From NCBI GenBank assembly GCA_045641625.1, contig JAZUHH010000081.1, positions 62,001 to 126,000 on the forward strand: 64,000 nucleotides of DNA. Reading direction: 5' to 3'. Below, piece after piece: positions 1 through 8,936 of the stretch. This DNA is from UBA1723 sp045641625 (GTDB taxonomy: Bacteria; Bacteroidota; Bacteroidia; Bacteroidales; Paludibacteraceae). The first letter of the stretch is position 1, and each line of letters opens with the position of its first letter. Both the position numbers and the translations under genes were made by a program. The notes beneath the pieces are model-generated. The model was given only the letters and a program-made list of their open reading frames with translations. It was not told where the DNA came from and did no database searches.

Positions 1-276
1 TGCGAGGAACTTTACCACATGCTTGGAAATACAGGTTCCGTATGCGACGCCAAGTGGCCGTCTTACGACGAGAAGTTCTTGGTTGAGAGCAGTGTCAAGT
101 ATCCTATCTCATTCAATGGAAAGGTAAGATTCACTCTTGACCTTCCAGCAGATATGGATAAGGCCGCTGTTGAGAAGACTGCTCTAGAGAACGAGCAGAC
201 AATCAAGATCTTGGACGGTAAACCAACAAAGAAGGTTATCGTTGTTCCTGGCAAGATTGTGAACATCGTATTCTAA
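1..276 (+). CDS. leuS: Leucyl-tRNA synthetase, C-terminal end (partial)
   Basis: The reading frame is open from the first base and stops at 274-276, so only about the last 91 residues are here. They match the C-terminal anticodon-binding and tail region of bacterial LeuRS: a WPSYDEK motif, then a short beta-rich domain that reads VKYPISFNGKVR and ends in VVPGKIVNIVF. LeuRS charges tRNA-Leu in the cytosol. The N-terminal catalytic and editing domains lie outside the window. A strong terminator follows 25 bases later, so this is the end of its transcript. Identification rests on recognising the tail only, but the tail is characteristic. Confidence 0.85.
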   Translation, partial: CEELYHMLGNTGSVCDAKWPSYDEKFLVESSVKYPISFNGKVRFTLDLPADMDKAAVEKTALENEQTIKILDGKPTKKVIVVPGKIVNIVF

Positions 277-300
277 AATTAATTTGGAATTATTGATAAA

Positions 301-341
301 GGAGAAACTGGGTAGAAATCTGCTCAGTTTCTCCTTTTTTT
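301..341 (+). terminator. Rho-independent terminator after leuS
   Basis: A perfect 10-bp stem (GGAGAAACTG at 301-310, CAGTTTCTCC at 325-334) is followed directly by seven T residues. Confidence 0.9.
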
Positions 342-404
342 GTTTATATATCTGCTTATTTTTTGTGGAGTATATGTTATGTTCTTGATTTTTCTTTTAT
401 TATG

Positions 405-435
405 TTTATTCATTCTTAAAAATGTGCTAACTTTG
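405..435 (+). promoter_or_regulatory. Bacteroidota-type promoter for the SPOR gene
   Basis: A -7 element TAACTTTG lies at 428-435 with a weak -33 match (TTTA at 405-408) about 19 nt upstream. It lies just after the leuS terminator and 25 nt before the next start codon. Inferred from the consensus only. Confidence 0.5.
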
Positions 436-460
436 CAGAAAATTAGATATTAAAGTTTTT

Positions 461-958
461 ATGAGTAGATTTGTTAACATTATAATAAGTGTGCTTGTTT
501 GTGCGTTTTCATTTTCAAGTGTTAATGCCCAGCAGAAGAAGAGGGTAAACGAGGATATCTTCAAGGATTTGGCGAAGAAGGATGGCAAGGGTGTTGTCAC
601 TATCCAGCAGAACCCTAAGATGAACCTGCTTATAAACAAGAAGATCAAGGAGAATTCAGCAAAGACAAATATCACTTATAGCGGCTACCGTATCCAGGCT
701 TTCATGGACAATAACCAGAAGAAGTCTTCGGATGCTGCCAGAGAGCGCGAAAAAAAGTTGAAGGACAAGTATCCTGACTTGACTACATACGTTACATTCT
801 CTTCTCCGTTCTGGAAACTTAGGGTCGGAGATTTCCGCACTCACGCCGACGCTTTGGTCATGGTAAAGAAGATCAGCACTGATTTCCCGGAGCTAAGCAC
901 AGAACTTCTTATCGTTAAGGACGAGGAGGCGCAGGACGTAACTTTGGAGAACAAATAA
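461..958 (+). CDS. Secreted SPOR-domain protein
   Basis: This 165-residue protein begins with a signal peptide (hydrophobic stretch about 5-22, ending near VNAQ). After a lysine-rich linker it carries a SPOR domain at about 74-155, recognisable from GYRIQAFMD at its start and WKLRVGDFRTHADAL in the middle. SPOR domains bind peptidoglycan glycan strands that lack stem peptides, so the protein is probably periplasmic and envelope-associated. Single-domain SPOR proteins near folE are common in Bacteroidales. A promoter lies just upstream, and the gene is 24 nt from the next secreted protein, so the two may be co-transcribed. The exact role is unknown. Confidence 0.8.
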   Translation: MSRFVNIIISVLVCAFSFSSVNAQQKKRVNEDIFKDLAKKDGKGVVTIQQNPKMNLLINKKIKENSAKTNITYSGYRIQAFMDNNQKKSSDAAREREKKLKDKYPDLTTYVTFSSPFWKLRVGDFRTHADALVMVKKISTDFPELSTELLIVKDEEAQDVTLENK

Positions 959-982
959 GTATTATTATATTAGGATTTGTAG

Positions 983-1918
983 ATGAAAAAGAGATTCATT
1001 TCAATTGTTGCTGTATTGGCAATGAGCCTTTCTGTAATGGCTGGTATTGAGCGTAACAACGAGCGTACTCAGAATCATCAGCAGTTTGATAACTATGCTT
1101 ATGCCATCGTGCCGCCTGCCGGAGCAACTCGCAGTGCAGAGGGTACAGGGTTTGTCTTGCCAAATGCTAACATTCAGATAAGTCATATAAATATGGTGCT
1201 TGACGGAAGCTCTGATCATCCGGTCAAGCAGGCAATCTTTAAGAACTATGTAGAGAAGTACAGCAAGTACGAGGCTGTATATATCAATGATACTGAGTAT
1301 TATTTGATGGAGAAGGCCGAGAACGGCAAGACTTCTGTTGTCCTTGCAATTCCAGAGGATAACGGAACTGTCATTATCGAGGCAAATGTCTCTGGCAGCA
1401 ACGAGGCAACAGTCTCTGCAGTCAAGGAGGCTTTGCTTTCAGTCGTATATGTTGACCCTACTGACGCTCCTGAAAGTCCAATCTTTGAAAACTCTCTTTA
1501 CCAGATAGAGAACCAGGGATTCAAGCCGGTTGCAGAGGGCTCTACTCTTGTAACTTTCTGCGAGAGCGGTGATTTGGCAAAGGAGCTTGCTACAGGCCGT
1601 AAGGTGAACTTCAAGATCTTGATGAACGATGACGCGGTAGCTGCAAAACAGCAGAAGAAGTTTGCTCACGAGGTTGTCAAGGCTCTGCTTGAGGATAACG
1701 AGAAGATCACAAGCGAAGGACCTGTTACAATCAATGGTCTTAATGGTTTTGAGTATTACATCACAGAGAGCAAGGGTGCTGAGATAGTATCAAAGAGCTA
1801 TAATGTTGTATTGTTCTCTGCAAAGAAGTACTACTGCTTCCAGAGCAAGGCAAACCAGGAGATTGACCTATACTTGCCTAAGTTCCAGGCTGCAGCACAA
1901 AGCTTCAAGAACAAATAA
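983..1918 (+). CDS. Secreted protein of unknown function
   Basis: A 311-residue protein with a clear signal peptide (MKKRFISIVAVLAMSLSVMAG). No known domain was recognised. The mature part looks like two related alpha/beta halves (about 50-150 and 180-310). Each has a segment around a tyrosine-rich strand (NDTEYYLME; NGFEYYITES) followed by a strand of the form VVLAIPEDN or VVLFSAKKYY, which hints at an internal duplication. It has no lipobox, so it is probably periplasmic. It follows the SPOR gene by 24 nt and is closed by a hairpin terminator, suggesting a two-gene unit. Existence of the gene is secure; function is not. Confidence 0.7.
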   Translation: MKKRFISIVAVLAMSLSVMAGIERNNERTQNHQQFDNYAYAIVPPAGATRSAEGTGFVLPNANIQISHINMVLDGSSDHPVKQAIFKNYVEKYSKYEAVYINDTEYYLMEKAENGKTSVVLAIPEDNGTVIIEANVSGSNEATVSAVKEALLSVVYVDPTDAPESPIFENSLYQIENQGFKPVAEGSTLVTFCESGDLAKELATGRKVNFKILMNDDAVAAKQQKKFAHEVVKALLEDNEKITSEGPVTINGLNGFEYYITESKGAEIVSKSYNVVLFSAKKYYCFQSKANQEIDLYLPKFQAAAQSFKNK

Positions 1919-1934
1919 AATTAGCGGATAATAT

Positions 1935-1979
1935 AAGATTAAGAATCGGTTTCTATGGCTGATTCTTAATCTTGTTTTT
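1935..1979 (+). terminator. Rho-independent terminator
   Basis: A 13-bp perfect stem (AAGATTAAGAATC at 1935-1947, GATTCTTAATCTT at 1961-1973) is followed by a short T run at 1975-1979. Confidence 0.8.
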
Positions 1980-1996
1980 ATAATAACTCGAATAAG

Positions 1997-2638
1997 ATGA
2001 ATGAGAATGTTTATACCGACGATGTGGCGCGAGCCAATCTTGAAATAAAGCCTTGGGATTTGGCTAAATACCCTGATAAGGACAAGACTTCGCAGTTGGC
2101 CCCTTTGGTTAGGGAGTCTTTGTCGTTGCTTGGTGAGGATCCTGATCGTGAAGGGTTGGTCAAGACTCCGGAAAGAGTGGCCAAGGCTATGCAGTTCATG
2201 ACCTATGGATACAAGATTGATCCTGCCGACATCCTTAAGAGCGCAGTGTTCGAGGAGGATTACGAACAGATGGTCATCGTCAAGGACATCGATTTCTATT
2301 CTTTGTGCGAGCATCACATGCTTCCATTCTTCGGAAAGGCACATGTCGCATACATCCCCAACGGAAAGATAACAGGTCTTTCAAAGATCGCCCGCGTTGT
2401 CGAGATCCTTTCACGCAGACTGCAGATCCAGGAAAGGCTTACAACGCAAATCAAGGACTGCATCCAGCAGACTTTGCAGCCTTGGGGTGTGATGGTAGTG
2501 ATTGAGGCCCAGCACATGTGCATGCAGATGCGCGGAATCCAGAAGATGCATTCCGTGACTACGACTTCGGATTTCACTGGTGCTTTCGAGACTCAAAAGA
2601 CGCGCGAGGAGTTTATTAACCTCATCACGAGGAAGTAA
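1997..2638 (+). CDS. folE: GTP cyclohydrolase I
   Basis: This 213-residue enzyme converts GTP to 7,8-dihydroneopterin triphosphate, the first step of folate synthesis. The family signature SLCEHHMLPFFG sits at about 102-113, supplying the zinc ligands Cys104 and His107, with the third ligand Cys175 in QHMCMQMRG. The GLSKIARVV and SRRLQIQERLT segments, which build the active-site interface of the toroidal decamer, are intact. Length is normal. mutS2 begins 5 nt after its stop, so the two are probably co-transcribed. folB, a later enzyme of the same pathway, lies at 24091 in this window. Confidence 0.95.
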   Translation: MNENVYTDDVARANLEIKPWDLAKYPDKDKTSQLAPLVRESLSLLGEDPDREGLVKTPERVAKAMQFMTYGYKIDPADILKSAVFEEDYEQMVIVKDIDFYSLCEHHMLPFFGKAHVAYIPNGKITGLSKIARVVEILSRRLQIQERLTTQIKDCIQQTLQPWGVMVVIEAQHMCMQMRGIQKMHSVTTTSDFTGAFETQKTREEFINLITRK

Positions 2639-2643
2639 TTTTT

Positions 2644-5106
2644 ATGGTAGAGGAAAAGTTATCGTTTGTAAAAATCAGAGATATGGTGAAGTCTGCATGT
2701 CTGTCGCCTCTCGGCAAGGAGAAGGTTGACGAAATGCAGTTTTCGACTTCATACAATACAATAATCGAACAACTGAACTCCACAAAGGAATTCGTGAGAA
2801 TTATTGAGGAGGAGGAGTTCCCTGCAGACGGATTCTATGATGTGCGTTCCGCCCTGCAGAGAGTTCGTGTCATTGGCACGTTCATAGAGGAGGCCGAGCT
2901 GTTCGACCTGCTCCGTGTGATTGATGCCATAGGTAACGTGGTCAGCTTCTTCAACAACAAGGAGGAGGGTGTCTATTACTACCTGCAGGAGATGAGCCGC
3001 GATGTGTTCACATTTCCTGACATCAGAAGGGCTGTGGACCGAATTATCGACAAGTACGGAAAGATAAAGGACACAGCATCCCCACACCTTAAGGAAATCA
3101 GAACTGAAATGCTTTCTGTGTCGAGCGGAATTTCACGAAACATGAACTCGATACTGCGAAAGGCAATTGACGAAGGCTTGGTCGAGAAAGACACAAGTCT
3201 CGCAGTTCGTGATGGGCGATTGGTAATACCTGTTTCTCCATTTCATAAGAAGAAGATCAGAGGAATTGTTCACGATGAGAGTGCGACAGGAAAAACCGTA
3301 TTCATTGAGCCCGAGATTATTGTTGAGGCCAACAACAAGCTCCGTGAACTGGAGGCTGAAGAGAAAAGGGAGATAATACGCATTCTTACCGCTCTGACAG
3401 CAGAGACCATACGTCCAAGGATTGACGAGCTGATGTTCTCGCTCAACTATCTTGCAATAATAGATTTCACGAGGGCAAAGGCAAGGTTCGCCCTTGATAC
3501 GGAGTGCTCTCTGCCAAGAATAGTGGACGAACCGGTGCTTGATTGGGTGGATGCCATACATCCGCTGCTTTATCTTTCACACAAGAAGCTTGGGAAGAGC
3601 ATTGTGCCTCTGAACATCAAGCTTGACGACAAGAATAGGATTCTTATCATTTCCGGTCCGAATGCAGGAGGTAAGAGTGTCTGCCTTAAGAGTGTAGGTT
3701 TGATCCAGCATTTGATGCAGTGCGGAATGCTTGTGCCGATGAATCCTGACAGCACAATGGGAATCTTCCACAAGATAATGGTTGACATAGGTGACGAGCA
3801 GAGCATCGAGAACGACTTGAGTACATACAGCTCGCATATAGCCAATATGAAGCAGTTCGTCAAGACCTGCAATAACCGTTCCATCCTTTTGATAGACGAG
3901 TTCGGAGGCGGTACTGAACCGCAGATAGGTGGTGCAATAGCCGAGGCTCTGCTAGACCACTTCAACAAGAACAAGGCATACGGAGTAATCACAACCCACT
4001 ATACAAATCTGAAGCATTTTGCTACTGAGACTGATGGTATTGTAAACGGCGCAATGCTGTACGACCGACACTTGATGCAGCCGCTGTTCAAGCTTGAGAT
4101 CGGTAATCCGGGCAGTTCTTTTGCCCTTGAAATCGCAAGAAAGATCGGTCTTCCAGAGAGTGTCATCCAGGAGGCTTCCGAAAAGGTCGGAGCAGACTAT
4201 GTCAATATGGAGAAGTATCTTCAGGACATAGCCCGAGACAAACGCTATTGGGAGAGCAAGCGACAGAACATACGCCAGAAGGAGAAGCATATCGAGGAAC
4301 TTGAGGAGAAATACCTCAACGAACTTGCCTCTATAAATTCGCAGAAGAAGGAGATCATAGCCAAGGCAAAGACTGAAAGCAAGGAGCTTCTTGATTCTGC
4401 AAATGCAAAGATCGAGGGTACAATCAAGGCTATCAAGGAGGCCCAGGCGGAGAAGGAGAAGACTCGTCTGGCCAGACAGGAACTTGGCGACTTCAAGCGC
4501 GAACTTTCCGAGAACGAGAAGGCTTCTCAGGACAATACTATAGACAGGAAGATCGCCCAGATCGAGGAGAGACGCAAGCAGAAGGCTCTGCGCGACAAGG
4601 GTGGTGTCCAGCCGCAGAAAACCCAGCCGAAGCCGGACGAGATTACAGTTGGCTCTGAAGTTAGAATCAAGGGGCAGACAGGTCATGGCACCGTGCTTGA
4701 AATCCAGGGCAAGAATGTCCTTGTGGCTTTCGGAAACTTGAAGACCACAGTCAAGATGAACACTCTCGAGAAAGTTTCTGCCGCCCAGATAAGGAAGCAG
4801 AAGTTCAACTTCAACTATGTGGCTTCGTCGAACACTTCGGACATGATCCACGAGCGCTCTATGAACTTCAGACGTGAACTCGACATACGAGGAATGAGGG
4901 CTGACGAGGCACAGCAGGCTGTGGCCTATTACATTGACGACGCGATAATGATTCAGGCTGGCACTGTCAGGATACTTCACGGAACGGGAGGCGGAGTTCT
5001 GAGGGATGTTGTCCGCCAGTACCTCAAGACTGTGGCGGGTGTCAGGGACTTTCATGACGAGCATGTTGATTTCGGAGGAGCCGGAATTACTGTCGTTGAA
5101 GTGTAG
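2644..5106 (+). CDS. mutS2: Endonuclease MutS2
   Basis: An 820-residue MutS2 with the expected parts: a lever and clamp region (about 1-300), the ABC-type ATPase domain with Walker A GPNAGGKS near 338-345 and Walker B LLIDEFGGGTEP near 417, a long coiled-coil (about 510-640), a KOW-like segment (about 660-710) and a C-terminal Smr nuclease domain (about 740-820) with LDIRGMRADEA and HGTGGGVLR. It lacks the MutS mismatch-recognition domain. In other bacteria MutS2 suppresses homologous recombination or rescues collided ribosomes; which applies here cannot be told from sequence. The start ATG is 5 nt after folE. Confidence 0.93.
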   Translation: MVEEKLSFVKIRDMVKSACLSPLGKEKVDEMQFSTSYNTIIEQLNSTKEFVRIIEEEEFPADGFYDVRSALQRVRVIGTFIEEAELFDLLRVIDAIGNVVSFFNNKEEGVYYYLQEMSRDVFTFPDIRRAVDRIIDKYGKIKDTASPHLKEIRTEMLSVSSGISRNMNSILRKAIDEGLVEKDTSLAVRDGRLVIPVSPFHKKKIRGIVHDESATGKTVFIEPEIIVEANNKLRELEAEEKREIIRILTALTAETIRPRIDELMFSLNYLAIIDFTRAKARFALDTECSLPRIVDEPVLDWVDAIHPLLYLSHKKLGKSIVPLNIKLDDKNRILIISGPNAGGKSVCLKSVGLIQHLMQCGMLVPMNPDSTMGIFHKIMVDIGDEQSIENDLSTYSSHIANMKQFVKTCNNRSILLIDEFGGGTEPQIGGAIAEALLDHFNKNKAYGVITTHYTNLKHFATETDGIVNGAMLYDRHLMQPLFKLEIGNPGSSFALEIARKIGLPESVIQEASEKVGADYVNMEKYLQDIARDKRYWESKRQNIRQKEKHIEELEEKYLNELASINSQKKEIIAKAKTESKELLDSANAKIEGTIKAIKEAQAEKEKTRLARQELGDFKRELSENEKASQDNTIDRKIAQIEERRKQKALRDKGGVQPQKTQPKPDEITVGSEVRIKGQTGHGTVLEIQGKNVLVAFGNLKTTVKMNTLEKVSAAQIRKQKFNFNYVASSNTSDMIHERSMNFRRELDIRGMRADEAQQAVAYYIDDAIMIQAGTVRILHGTGGGVLRDVVRQYLKTVAGVRDFHDEHVDFGGAGITVVEV

Positions 5107-5163
5107 GGCTGTCAGCAATAACCTATATTTTGCAATCAAAAAGATAAAAAACATCGAAAACTC

Positions 5164-5194
5164 TTGCATAGTTTAGAATGAAAATTTATCTTTG
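5164..5194 (+). promoter_or_regulatory. Promoter for the Fe-S scaffold/GGGtGRT pair
   Basis: A -7 element TATCTTTG at 5187-5194 is preceded by a TTG core at 5164-5166 with a 20-nt spacer. The start codon lies 59 nt further on, leaving a short leader. Confidence 0.65.
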
Positions 5195-5253
5195 CTTGAT
5201 TTTTGTGCATACGCACATAGATTTGATAATTAACAATTATTATAGATATTATT

Positions 5254-5955
5254 ATGGTATATTCACACGAGGTAGAAAACATGTGTTGTGTTGCCAAGGG
5301 ACCTAACCATGGTCCAGCTCCTATTCCTGAGGAGGGAAAGTGGATTCAGGCAAAGGAGATTAAGGACATCTCTGGTCTAACACATGGTATTGGTTGGTGT
5401 GCTCCTCAGCAGGGTGCATGTAAGCTTACATTGAATGTTAAGGACGGCGTTATCGAGGAGTGTCTAGTAGAGACTATCGGTTGTTCAGGTATGACTCACT
5501 CAGCTGCTATGGCTTCTGAGATTCTTCCTGGTAAGACAATTCTTGAGGCTCTAAATACTGACCTTGTATGTGATGCTATCAACACTGCAATGCGTGAGCT
5601 ATTCCTTCAGATCGTTTACGGTCGTACACAGTCTGCTTTCTCTGAGGGCGGTCTAATGGTCGGAGCTGGTCTTGAGGATCTTGGTAAGGGTCTTATTTCT
5701 CAGATGGGTACACTTTACGGTACTAAGGTTAAGGGTACTCGTTACCTACAGCTAACTGAGGGTTACATCACAAAGATGTTCTTGGACAAGGACAGCCAGG
5801 TTTGTGGTTACGAGTTCGTACACATGGGTAAGATGATGGAGGCCATCAAGAACGGTATGGACGCTAATGAGGCAGTTAAGAAGTTCACTGGTACTTACGG
5901 TCGTACAAAGGCTGAGGACGGTGCAGTTAAATCTATTGACCCACGTAAAGAGTAA
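5254..5955 (+). CDS. NifU/SufU-like iron-sulfur cluster assembly scaffold protein
   Basis: A 233-residue cytosolic protein. Its centre resembles the NifU N-terminal/SufU fold: conserved cysteines appear in GIGWCAPQQGACKL and ETIGCSGMTHSA (about 45-90), with two more adjacent cysteines near the N-terminus (Cys11, Cys12). It is normally found directly before the GGGtGRT protein in Bacteroidota and some Firmicutes, as here. The likely role is assembly or delivery of Fe-S clusters, but the partner function is uncharacterised. Codon use is extremely biased (GGT for Gly, CGT for Arg, CTT/CTA for Leu), unlike mutS2 upstream, which suggests very high expression. Confidence 0.75.
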   Translation: MVYSHEVENMCCVAKGPNHGPAPIPEEGKWIQAKEIKDISGLTHGIGWCAPQQGACKLTLNVKDGVIEECLVETIGCSGMTHSAAMASEILPGKTILEALNTDLVCDAINTAMRELFLQIVYGRTQSAFSEGGLMVGAGLEDLGKGLISQMGTLYGTKVKGTRYLQLTEGYITKMFLDKDSQVCGYEFVHMGKMMEAIKNGMDANEAVKKFTGTYGRTKAEDGAVKSIDPRKE

Positions 5956-5961
5956 TTAGGT

Positions 5962-6981
5962 ATGATTAGAGAGGTAAAATTTGAGAGCCAGGATCGTCGT
6001 ATCAAGCAGATTCTTGCAACTCTAGAGAAGCACGGAATCAAGAGCATTGAAGAGGCTAACGAGATTTGCGACAAGGCAGGTCTTGATCCATATAAGACAT
6101 GTGAGGAGACTCAGATGATCTGTTTCGAGAACGCTAAGTGGGCTTACGTAGTAGGTACTGCTATCGCTCTTAAGGAGAAGGCAAAGAACGCAGTTGAGGC
6201 TGCTAACTACATCGGTGAGGGTCTTCAGGCATTCTGTATCCCTGGATCAGTTGCTGACGATCGTAAGGTAGGTATCGGTCACGGTGAGCTTGCTGCTCGT
6301 CTTCTTCACCCAGATACTAAGTGTTTCGCTTTCTTGGCAGGTCACGAGTCATTCGCTGCTGCTGAGGGTGCTATCAAGATCGCTCAGATGGCAAACAAGT
6401 CGAGACCAGCTGACAAGCCACTTCGTTGTATCCTTAACGGTCTAGGTAAGGACGCAGCTATGATCATCAGCCGTATCAACGGATTTACTTACGTAAAGAC
6501 TCAGTTCGACTACTTTACAGGAGAGCTTAAGGAGGTTAGCCGTACAGCTTACTCTAACGGTCCTCGTGCTGCAGTTAACTGCTACGGAGCTGACGATGTA
6601 CGTGAGGGTGTTGCTATCTTCTGGAAGGAGGATGTTGATGTTTCAATCACAGGTAACTCTACAAACCCAACTCGTTTCCAGCACCCAGTAGCTGGTACAT
6701 ACAAGAAGGAGCGTATCCGCGCTGGTAAGGCATACTTCTCAGTAGCTTCAGGTGGTGGTACAGGTCGTACACTTCACCCAGATAACATGGCTGCTGGTCC
6801 TGCTTCTTACGGTATGACAGATACACTTGGTCGTATGCACTCGGACGCACAGTTCGCAGGTTCTTCATCAGTTCCAGCACACGTTGAGATGATGGGATTC
6901 CTAGGAATCGGTAACAACCCAATGGTTGGTTGCTCGGTTGCTTGTGCAGTAGAGGTTGACCTTGTTCTTAACAAGAAGTAA
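5962..6981 (+). CDS. GGGtGRT protein
   Basis: A 339-residue protein of the family named after its motif, here SGGGTGRTLHPD (about 263-274). Other landmarks are two cysteines in the N-terminal third (KTCEETQMIC), a glycine-rich HGELAARLLHP segment and a C-terminal GNNPMVGCSVACAVEV. No signal peptide is present. The family is widespread in anaerobes, has no proven activity and is almost always encoded beside a NifU-like scaffold, here 6 nt upstream. The same extreme codon bias covers both genes, so they form one highly expressed unit ended by the hairpin at 7001-7036. Confidence 0.85.
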   Translation: MIREVKFESQDRRIKQILATLEKHGIKSIEEANEICDKAGLDPYKTCEETQMICFENAKWAYVVGTAIALKEKAKNAVEAANYIGEGLQAFCIPGSVADDRKVGIGHGELAARLLHPDTKCFAFLAGHESFAAAEGAIKIAQMANKSRPADKPLRCILNGLGKDAAMIISRINGFTYVKTQFDYFTGELKEVSRTAYSNGPRAAVNCYGADDVREGVAIFWKEDVDVSITGNSTNPTRFQHPVAGTYKKERIRAGKAYFSVASGGGTGRTLHPDNMAAGPASYGMTDTLGRMHSDAQFAGSSSVPAHVEMMGFLGIGNNPMVGCSVACAVEVDLVLNKK

Positions 6982-7000
6982 TCAGTTACTGATATATAAT

Positions 7001-7036
7001 AAAACTCCTGTAGCTCACAGAGTTACAGGAGTTTTT
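7001..7036 (+). terminator. Bidirectional terminator between convergent genes
   Basis: A stem with CTCCTGTA at 7005-7012 and TACAGGAG at 7024-7031 is extended by A4/T4-5 tracts on both sides. It can stop transcription from the GGGtGRT operon and from the reverse-strand gene ending at 7057. Confidence 0.85.
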
Positions 7037-7056
7037 ATGTTTTGTTACTCTCCGAA

Positions 7057-7407
7057 TCATACAGGCATTGTTTGGTATGTGATTTCAAATAGCTGGTAAT
7101 CGTTTGGATTTCTTTCGGACAGGTCTTGTATGTACTTTATTGATTCATTGCAACTTCTTTGCAAAAATGCGTAAGGATTCTCGTTTTCTTCTTTCTCAAG
7201 GTTAAGCCAAGCATAGTAAAGGGAAAACTTGTTGTCTTTGTATTTGTAAACAGTGATGTTTATAATCGAACAAAAATCATCTCTTAGAAAGTTGATGATT
7301 TCTATCGCCTCATCTTTTGGGACAACTGGAGCTATAGCTCCCAAATCCTCTAAATTATAGTATTTACTAATACCTTTTTCTTTTATTATTTCGCTTAATG
7401 AATACAT
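7057..7407 (-). CDS. Hypothetical protein
   Basis: A 116-residue soluble protein with no recognised domain, no signal peptide and no membrane segment. It is rich in acidic residues and tyrosine (for example NPNDYQLFEITYQ near the C-terminus). The gene stands alone, convergent with the GGGtGRT operon and divergent from nusB. It shares the terminator at 7001-7036, and a possible reverse -7 element (TATTTTTG read on the minus strand, 7476-7483) lies upstream. Base composition is more AT-rich than its neighbours, consistent with an accessory gene. That it is a gene rests on its clean frame, start and shared terminator. Confidence 0.6.
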   Translation of the reverse strand: MYSLSEIIKEKGISKYYNLEDLGAIAPVVPKDEAIEIINFLRDDFCSIINITVYKYKDNKFSLYYAWLNLEKEENENPYAFLQRSCNESIKYIQDLSERNPNDYQLFEITYQTMPV

Positions 7408-7501
7408 AAAACTACCACTTTATTAAGAATTGAATACTTGTTTCAGGATAACAAACTACTCTAAATCTTTATATGCAAAAATATATAAAAATCACCGCTT
7501 T

Positions 7502-7533
7502 TTTGACAAATACATAAAATTTTATTACTTTTG
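7502..7533 (+). promoter_or_regulatory. Promoter of the nusB operon
   Basis: TTTG at 7502-7505 and TACTTTTG at 7526-7533 are separated by exactly 20 nt, a full match to the Bacteroidota housekeeping consensus. The leader to the nusB ATG is about 65 nt. It is the only strong promoter seen before the run 7605-17184. Confidence 0.75.
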
Positions 7534-7604
7534 CCAAGATTATGGCTTAGTGGCGAAAACTTAGTCGTGATTTATAGTCGAAAGTATAGAAAACAAGATA
7601 CAAA

Positions 7605-8570
7605 ATGATAAACAGAACTCTAATAAGAATCAAGGTTATTCAGATTCTTTTCTCTTTCTATAAGGGAGCACAGTCGGGTGTGGACGCAGCTAAGAATGAG
7701 TTGGTTCTTAGCCTTGATAAGTCTTACGAACTTTATATGCTATTGCTTCGTTTGTCTGTTGATGTTTGCAACTATGCTGCAGATGTTAAAAAGAGAAAGA
7801 ATGAGGTGCGTAGTGTGCGTGGAGCTGTAGAGTTTGAGGAGAGAGACAAGATGCCTGCTGATTTCTTTGCGGAGAACAAGGTGGTGGAGCAGATTTCAAA
7901 ATGCTCGCAGTTGAATGAGTTCCTTGACAAGCACAAGACAGGCTGGGAGGGTCGCAATGACCTTATTCTTGCCCTTTACAAGGAGATCATGCAGAGCAAG
8001 ACTTATGCTGACGCTTTGACTGAAGACCAGAGCTATGACAATGACAAGAAGTTCCTTCGTCTTGTTTATCGTGATGTGTTCGCAAAGAGCGATATCTTGA
8101 GCGAGGAGCTTGAGCGTCTTTCTATCTATTGGAACGATGACGAGGAGATTGTAACAAGTTTCGTCATGAAGACAATTTCACAGTATCAGGAGACAGAGGG
8201 CGAGGATAAGGAGCTTCTTCCTAAGTACAAGGACGAGAGCGACGAGACTTTCGCCTTGACTCTGCTAACAAAGGTAATCTATAACGAGGCTGAGTATCAT
8301 GAACTAATCAATGAGAACTGCAAGAACTGGGATGCAAGCCGTATCGCTTTCATGGATATTATCATCATGCAGACTGCGATCGCAGAGTTGATCTCTTTCC
8401 CTCAGATTCCTGTTGATGTGACAATGAACGAATACATAGAGATTGCCAAGTTCTACAGCACAGGCAAGAGCTCGTCATTTGTCAACGGAATCCTTGACGC
8501 AATACTAAAGAAATTGAAGGCGGAAGGTAAGTTGGTGAAGGCAGCGTCTATCAAGAAAACACAGAAGTAA
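7605..8570 (+). CDS. nusB: Transcription antitermination protein NusB
   Basis: A 321-residue NusB of the long Bacteroidota type. The N-terminal helix begins RTLIRIKVIQILFSFY and the canonical NusB fold occupies about 180-310, with NCKNWDASRIAFMDIIIMQ and the late helix VNEYIEIAKFYS-like region (TMNEYIEIAKFYSTGKSSSF). NusB binds boxA RNA with NusE and prevents premature termination in rRNA operons. The extra N-terminal helical part is normal in this phylum. yajC follows 13 nt later; nusB-yajC-ybbR-coaE is a conserved order in Bacteroidales. Confidence 0.9.
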   Translation: MINRTLIRIKVIQILFSFYKGAQSGVDAAKNELVLSLDKSYELYMLLLRLSVDVCNYAADVKKRKNEVRSVRGAVEFEERDKMPADFFAENKVVEQISKCSQLNEFLDKHKTGWEGRNDLILALYKEIMQSKTYADALTEDQSYDNDKKFLRLVYRDVFAKSDILSEELERLSIYWNDDEEIVTSFVMKTISQYQETEGEDKELLPKYKDESDETFALTLLTKVIYNEAEYHELINENCKNWDASRIAFMDIIIMQTAIAELISFPQIPVDVTMNEYIEIAKFYSTGKSSSFVNGILDAILKKLKAEGKLVKAASIKKTQK

Positions 8571-8583
8571 AACATCTAAATAA

Positions 8584-8910
8584 ATGATAACTATGAATTT
8601 GATTTCAGTTTTGTTGCAGGCGCAGGCAGGTGGTGGCCCATTGCAGATGATTTTTATGATTCTTCTAATGATTGGTGCAATGTGGTTCTTTATGATTCGC
8701 CCTCAGCAGAAGCAGCAGAAGAAAGAGCAGGCATTCCGAGCTTCTTTGAAGAAGGGTGACGAGGTTGTTACTGCATCAGGCCTTTATGGAACAATCAAGG
8801 AAATTAGCGATTTCTATGTAATGCTTGAGATTGCTCACAACGTTGTTGTAAAGGTAAATATCAACAGCATCTATCCTTCAGGAAATACAGCTGCTGAAGC
8901 ACAAAAGTAA
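8584..8910 (+). CDS. yajC: Preprotein translocase accessory subunit YajC
   Basis: A 108-residue inner-membrane protein. It has one membrane segment (about 20-38, MIFMILLMIGAMWFFMI) followed immediately by the hallmark RPQQKQQKK and a small cytosolic domain with GDEVVTASGLYGTI. YajC associates with SecDF and the Sec translocon. A second ATG four codons in (8596) could be the true start; both leave the membrane segment intact. It lies between nusB and ybbR in a closely spaced run. Confidence 0.92.
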   Translation: MITMNLISVLLQAQAGGGPLQMIFMILLMIGAMWFFMIRPQQKQQKKEQAFRASLKKGDEVVTASGLYGTIKEISDFYVMLEIAHNVVVKVNINSIYPSGNTAAEAQK

Positions 8911-8936
8911 AATAAGAACATATTTTTGTTTTGAGT

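Noticed and set aside
3952..5169. Reverse 405-codon frame inside mutS2
   Set aside because: It is an antisense shadow of the coiled-coil and ATPase coding region; leucine-rich low-complexity content is a mirror of the Lys/Glu-rich forward frame.
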